In this document: piece after piece, positions 60,035 through 64,000 of the stretch
Numbering within the stretch: the stretch's first letter is position 1
Layout: each line of letters starts with the position of its first letter
NCBI RefSeq assembly: GCF_042677865.1
Contig: NZ_JBHUDD010000041.1
Span: forward strand, 1-64,000
Length of the DNA stretch: 64,000 bases
Source of the DNA: Lutimaribacter salitolerans
Lineage (GTDB): Bacteria; Pseudomonadota; Alphaproteobacteria; Rhodobacterales; Rhodobacteraceae
Direction: 5' to 3'
Notes under the pieces: generated by a model
Told to the model about the DNA's origin: nothing
Databases searched by the model: none
The model's input: only the letters and a program-made list of their open reading frames with translations
Program-made: the position numbers and the translations under genes

Positions 60035-62575
60035 GTGCAGCATGACGATCCTCATATCACCCTGATCACCCCCAGCGCGCCGATGAGCGTGGCCACCCAT
60101 GGCGGGCGGGCGAAATGCCTGCAACGGCTGGTGCGGATGGAGATGCCGGTGCCGCGCACCGTGGCGCTGTCGTTTGACGCGGTGCACCGGGTCGCCAGCG
60201 GCGTGATGCCGGACATGACGTCCCTGCTGGTGCATTTCGGGGCGACCGCGCTTTTGTGCGTGCGCCCGTCCTCCGAGGAACCCGACTGGGGCGGGCCGGG
60301 GGCGGTTCTGAACATCGGGATGAACGACACGCATTATGCCGACCTGTCCGACCAGATCGGGCGGGCGGCGGCGGCCTCGGTCTATACCCGGTTCGTGCAG
60401 GCCTATGCGATCCATGTGGCGCGGCTGGACCCGGATGCGTTCGAACACGTGATCGAGGACGGCCCCGAGGGTCTGGCCCAGGTCCTGCACGCCTACGAGG
60501 AAGAGACCGAAGAGACCTTTCCGCAAGACCCGGCGGTGCAGCTGGCCGAGGTTCTGCGCTCGATGGCGCGGGCGTGGGAGGGCACGACCGCCCGGCTGCT
60601 GCGGCAGGCCAAGGGCGCGCCGGCCGATGCGGGGCTGGGGCTGGTGGTGCAGGAAATGGCGCTGGGCATGGGGCACGGCGAAAGCGGCTCGGGCGTGATC
60701 CAGCTTGTCGACAGCCGCACCGGACAGCCGCGCATCATCGGGCGCTACCTGCGCCAGAGCCAGGGCCGCGAGGCGCTGGACCGCCGCGAAGAGGCGCTGT
60801 TTCTGGCCCGCGATCCGCGCGGCCCCAGTCTGGAAGAGCTGGTGCCCGAGGCGTTCGCCGATCTGAAGCGGATGACCGGCCAGATGCGCGCCAAGCTGCG
60901 CGAGGAAATGCAGGCCGAATTCACCATCGAGAACGGCGTGCTGCACATTCTTGACGGGGTGCGCGTGGCGCGCAGCGGGCAGGCCGCCGTGCGCATCGCG
61001 GTGCAACTGGCCGAGGATGGCATCATCCCGCGCGACGAGGCGCTGTTGCGGGTCGAGCCGCGCGTGCTGAACGAAATGCTGCACCGGCAGGTCGATCCGG
61101 GCGCCAAGCGCGACGTGCTGGCCACCGGCATCGCCGCCAGCCCCGGTGCGGCGGCGGGCAAGATCGTGTTCACGGCCGCCGATGCGCAGGCCCATGCCGC
61201 GCGCGGCGAGGCCTGCGTTCTGGTGCGGCGCGAAACCAGCCCCGAGGATATTCGCGGCATGCATGCCGCCGTGGCCGTCCTGACCGAACGTGGCGGCATG
61301 ACCAGCCATGCGGCGGTGATCGGCCGTGGCATGGGGTTGCCCTGCGTCGTGGGGGCCAGCGATTTCCGCTTTCACGCCCGGCGTCAGATGCTGGTGGCCC
61401 CGGACGGGCGCGAATTGCGCGCCGGTGACGTGATCACGGTCGATGGCACCAACGGGCAGGTTCTGGCCGGCGAGGCCCCGATGATCGAGGCGGCCGAGGA
61501 TGACGCGCTGAACACCCTGATGGGCTGGGCCGACGAGGTGCGCGACATCGGCGTGCGCGCCAATGCCGACACGCCCGGCGATGCGCAGACCGCGCGCAAC
61601 TTCAAGGCGCAGGGGATCGGCCTGTGCCGGACCGAGCACATGTTCTTCGATGCCGACCGCCTGACCGTGATGCGCGAGATGATCTTTGCCGACACCAGCC
61701 CCGACCGCGCGGCGGTGCTGGAACGCCTGCTGCCGATGCAGCGCGCCGATTTCATCGAACTGTTCCGCATCATGCAGGGCCAGCCGGTCTGCATCCGCCT
61801 GTTCGATCCGCCGCTGCATGAATTCCTGCCCAGCGATCGCGCAGGTCACCGCGAACTGGCCGAGGCGCTGGACCTGCCGCTGTCGGATGTCACCCGCCGG
61901 GTCGAGGCGCTGGGCGAATACAACCCCATGCTGGGGATGCGCGGCGTGCGGCTGGGCATCACCGTGCCCGAAATCTACGACATGCAGGCCCGCGCCATCT
62001 TCGAGGCGACGGTCGAGGCCAGCCGCGAGGGCGAGCCGGTGGTGCCCGAGATCATGATCCCGCTGGTCAGCGCCCGGCGCGAGGTCGAATTGGTGAAAAC
62101 CCGCGTCGATGCGGTGGCCGCCGCCGTGCGCAACGAGACCGGCCGCGATTTCACCTACCGGCTGGGGGTGATGGTCGAAACCCCGCGCGCGGCTCTGCGC
62201 GCGGGCGAGATCGCGCCGCACACGGCCTTTCTGTCATTCGGCACCAACGACCTGACGCAGATGACCTATGGCCTGTCGCGCGACGACGCGGGGCGGTTCA
62301 TGTCGACCTATGTGCAGCAGGGCGTGTTCCCCGAAGACCCGTTTCACACGCTGGATCAGGACGGGGTGGGCGAGCTGCTGACCATCGCCGCGACACGCGG
62401 GCGTGACGCGCGGCCCGATCTGGTGCTGTCGATCTGCGGCGAGCATGGCGGCAGCCCCGAATCAATCGCTTTCTGCCGGGCGGCGGGATTCGACTATGTT
62501 TCCTGCTCGCCTTTCCGGGTGCCGGTGGCGCGTTTGGCCGCAGCCCAACTGGCTGTGCGCGACAAGATACGGTAG
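60035..62575 (+). CDS. Pyruvate, phosphate dikinase-like PEP-utilising enzyme
   Basis: An 846-residue protein with the three-domain plan of PPDK. The N-terminal nucleotide-binding domain is divergent. The phosphohistidine domain has TERGGMTSHAAVIGRGMG (His425), and the C-terminal PEP/pyruvate barrel has GIGLCRTEHMFF, LGMRGVRLGI, FLSFGTNDLTQMTYG and the catalytic Cys in SICGEHGG (Cys801). Both sites align with those of bacterial PPDK at a constant shorter offset. In the ATP domain, the usual R-S-G-A-x-x-S-M-P-G-M-M-D-T is VRPSSEEPDWGGPGAV, and D-I-E-F-T is QAEFT. It may use another phosphate donor or lack dikinase activity. A GTG start at 60035 with AAAGGA upstream is best supported. Confidence 0.83.
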   Translation: MQHDDPHITLITPSAPMSVATHGGRAKCLQRLVRMEMPVPRTVALSFDAVHRVASGVMPDMTSLLVHFGATALLCVRPSSEEPDWGGPGAVLNIGMNDTHYADLSDQIGRAAAASVYTRFVQAYAIHVARLDPDAFEHVIEDGPEGLAQVLHAYEEETEETFPQDPAVQLAEVLRSMARAWEGTTARLLRQAKGAPADAGLGLVVQEMALGMGHGESGSGVIQLVDSRTGQPRIIGRYLRQSQGREALDRREEALFLARDPRGPSLEELVPEAFADLKRMTGQMRAKLREEMQAEFTIENGVLHILDGVRVARSGQAAVRIAVQLAEDGIIPRDEALLRVEPRVLNEMLHRQVDPGAKRDVLATGIAASPGAAAGKIVFTAADAQAHAARGEACVLVRRETSPEDIRGMHAAVAVLTERGGMTSHAAVIGRGMGLPCVVGASDFRFHARRQMLVAPDGRELRAGDVITVDGTNGQVLAGEAPMIEAAEDDALNTLMGWADEVRDIGVRANADTPGDAQTARNFKAQGIGLCRTEHMFFDADRLTVMREMIFADTSPDRAAVLERLLPMQRADFIELFRIMQGQPVCIRLFDPPLHEFLPSDRAGHRELAEALDLPLSDVTRRVEALGEYNPMLGMRGVRLGITVPEIYDMQARAIFEATVEASREGEPVVPEIMIPLVSARREVELVKTRVDAVAAAVRNETGRDFTYRLGVMVETPRAALRAGEIAPHTAFLSFGTNDLTQMTYGLSRDDAGRFMSTYVQQGVFPEDPFHTLDQDGVGELLTIAATRGRDARPDLVLSICGEHGGSPESIAFCRAAGFDYVSCSPFRVPVARLAAAQLAVRDKIR

Positions 62576-62722
62576 CGTCTGCTCTCGCGTCCCCAAGACC
62601 TGCGTTTGACACAGGCGCCATGCAGCCGACGCAACCCGGGTCTGGGCGGGCATGGATGGACTCTGTGCGAAAATCTGTCGTAGAAGGCCTCGATTTCGCC
62701 GTTTGGTGCGAAGGGGGATAAG

Positions 62723-63340
62723 ATGTTTCGTAAATTTGTTGCCGCCACGCTGATCATGCTGGCGGGTACAGCCGTGGCAGAGCCTTCGCTCGAGCAGGTG
62801 ATGCGGCTGGAGCAAAAGGCACTGGCCCGTTTGCCCGCAGACCGGCTGGATGCGCTGCTGAATCGTCCGCAGGCGGCAGGCGGTATCAGCTACAGCGATG
62901 AATGGCTGGCCAGCCTGCCCGCTGCCAAGGGCAACTCGGAATGGCGCTGCCTGGCCGAGGCGCTTTATTTCGAGGCACGCGGCGAAACCGTCAAGGGCCA
63001 GTTCGCGGTTGCCGAGGTGATCATGAACCGCGTCGACAGCGCGACCTATCCCGACACGGTATGCGGCGTGGTGCATCAGGGGACAGGCCGCAAATACGGC
63101 TGCCAGTTCACCTATACCTGCGATGGCCTTCCCGAGGTGATCAACGAACCCCGGGCCTTTGATCAGGTGGCCAAGGTGGCCAAGCTGATGGTCAACGGCG
63201 CGCCGCGCGTCCTGACCGAAGGGGCGACACATTACCACACCACCGCCGTGAACCCCCGCTGGGCGCGCAAATTCCCGCGCACCGCCCGGATCGGCGTGCA
63301 TCTTTTCTATCGCCACCCGCAGGAGATGGTGCAGAACTGA
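62723..63340 (+). CDS. SleB-type cell wall hydrolase
   Basis: A 205-residue exported peptidoglycan hydrolase of the Hydrolase_2/SleB family. It has a signal peptide (FRKFVAATLIMLAGTAVA) and a catalytic domain (about 70-200) with CLAEALYFEARGETVKGQFAVAEVIMNRV, where the Glu in YFEARGE is the expected catalytic residue, then CQFTYTCDG and GATHYHTTAVNPRWA. AAGGGGGA precedes the ATG. It stands alone; 63341-63442 before folB holds no gene. Confidence 0.9.
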   Translation: MFRKFVAATLIMLAGTAVAEPSLEQVMRLEQKALARLPADRLDALLNRPQAAGGISYSDEWLASLPAAKGNSEWRCLAEALYFEARGETVKGQFAVAEVIMNRVDSATYPDTVCGVVHQGTGRKYGCQFTYTCDGLPEVINEPRAFDQVAKVAKLMVNGAPRVLTEGATHYHTTAVNPRWARKFPRTARIGVHLFYRHPQEMVQN

Positions 63341-63442
63341 CCTCGTGACGCAAACGGGCCGCGCAGTGCCGCCCCGCGTGGCGACGCGCGCGCAGGACAG
63401 GGCCAGTCTGCGCGCAGGACAGGTCAGCCGGGACGAACCAGC

Positions 63443-64000
63443 ATGAGCAACGAGATCACATGGGCCTTCGCCCACCCGTCGGAACGCGCCGCGGCCACTG
63501 CGGGCGACGGGCCGCTGGACAGGATCTCGGTGCGCGATCATATCGTTACGGTTGAAATCGGCGCGTTTCAGGCCGAGCGCGGCACCACCCAGCGGATCTG
63601 TTTCAACATCGTGGTCGAGGTGATGCCGACCGCAAACATCCTTGATGACGACGTGGACAGCATCCTGTCCTACGACAAGGTGACCGAGGCGATCGCCGCC
63701 GAACTGGCCGCCGAGCGGCTGAACCTGCTGGAAACCCTGGCCGAAAAGGTGGCCGAGCGTATCCTGCACGAGCCACAGGCGCTGCGCGTCTTTGTCCGCA
63801 TCGAAAAGCTGGATCGCGGACCGGGGGCGCTGGGTGTGGAAATCGTGCGCGCCGCACGCGACATCAAGGCCCGCCGCGTGGCCGAGGATCGGCCGCATCC
63901 GCAGGTGGTCTACCTGTCCAACGTCGCCATCTTGTCGGACAACCTGCCCGCATGGATCGACCAGTTGCAGGCCGGGGCGCGGCCCAGCATCCTGTGCGTC
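63443..64000 (+). CDS. folB: Dihydroneopterin aldolase, partial at the window end
   Basis: The first 186 codons of a FolB-family protein for folate synthesis. Residues about 28-140 match the family: RISVRDHIVTVEIGAFQAERGTTQRICFNIVVEV, then LSYDKVTEAIAAELAAERLNLLETLAEKVAERIL and VRIEKLDRGPGALGVEIVR. The catalytic Lys region is present. The frame continues past the usual FolB end (PQVVYLSNVAILSDNLPAWI and onward) and runs off the window, so this is a C-terminally extended version. The ATG at 63443 has GGACG upstream. Confidence 0.88.
   Translation, partial: MSNEITWAFAHPSERAAATAGDGPLDRISVRDHIVTVEIGAFQAERGTTQRICFNIVVEVMPTANILDDDVDSILSYDKVTEAIAAELAAERLNLLETLAEKVAERILHEPQALRVFVRIEKLDRGPGALGVEIVRAARDIKARRVAEDRPHPQVVYLSNVAILSDNLPAWIDQLQAGARPSILCV

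Noticed and set aside
59270..62221. A 983-codon open frame on the minus strand across the PPDK-like gene
   Set aside because: It is the antisense shadow of a well-supported gene, with low-complexity H/R/G-rich translation and no ribosome site.

Overview
The window is high-GC DNA from an alphaproteobacterium, most likely a marine Rhodobacteraceae (Roseobacter-group) species. The evidence is the gene content and order: a ftsW-murG-murC-DUF2484-murB-ddl-ftsQ-ftsA-ftsZ-lpxC-bamD-recN cluster, a ctaC-ctaB-coxF-ctaG-ctaE-surf1 cytochrome oxidase cluster, an alphaproteobacterial Tad (Flp) pilus locus with an OmpA-like lipoprotein, and an ectoine hydroxylase. One ambiguous base (N at 5845) shows that the sequence is a draft assembly. 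No organism name can be read from the sequence alone.

Layout. 1-6015: Tad pilus genes on the minus strand (flp, flp, cpaB, cpaC, OmpA-like lipoprotein, cpaE, cpaF). cpaF is cut after its N-terminal third by what looks like the end of an IS630-family element, and cpaB carries an apparent -1 frameshift. 6369-16487: a lytic transglycosylase, then minus-strand genes for a two-subunit 3-oxoacid CoA-transferase (scoA, scoB) with a LOV photosensor protein between the subunits, an L,D-transpeptidase, topA and dprA, then a plus-strand secreted protein of unknown function and minus-strand tldD. 16819-24256: cytochrome c oxidase subunits II and III and assembly factors, running without a break through overlapping codons into thrC, an M16 peptidase and a GNAT acetyltransferase. 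24336-27463: a metallo-beta-lactamase-fold protein, a HI0933-type flavoprotein and ectD. 27626-42364: cell division, peptidoglycan and lipid A genes, then bamD and recN. 42425-50898: an Lrp-type regulator divergent from an ornithine/diaminopimelate-type decarboxylase, an orphan molybdenum hydroxylase large subunit overlapping a DUF2235 protein, a thioesterase, the metF/metR divergent pair and wrbA. 51117-56011: suhB, a rhomboid protease, a TPR protein, tRNA-Leu(UAA), a FkbM-type methyltransferase and a protease-like protein that has lost catalytic residues. 56165-64000: glyQ, a small membrane protein, glyS with a compositionally foreign patch, a PPDK-like enzyme, a SleB-type hydrolase and a folB gene cut by the window end.

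Much of the window concerns the envelope: Lipid II synthesis and flipping partners (murG, murC, murB, ddl, ftsW), division (ftsQ, ftsA, ftsZ), lipid A (lpxC), outer-membrane assembly (bamD), wall remodelling (lytic transglycosylase, L,D-transpeptidase, SleB) and a pilus system that is probably disabled. The items I would look at first are the LOV protein inside the CoA-transferase operon, which lacks the expected phospho-acceptor histidine; the protease-like protein with Gln and Ala in place of catalytic His and Ser; the low-GC patch inside glyS; the orphan CoxL-like subunit; the IS insertion in cpaF; and five copies of an intergenic palindromic repeat, one of which supplies a stop codon.
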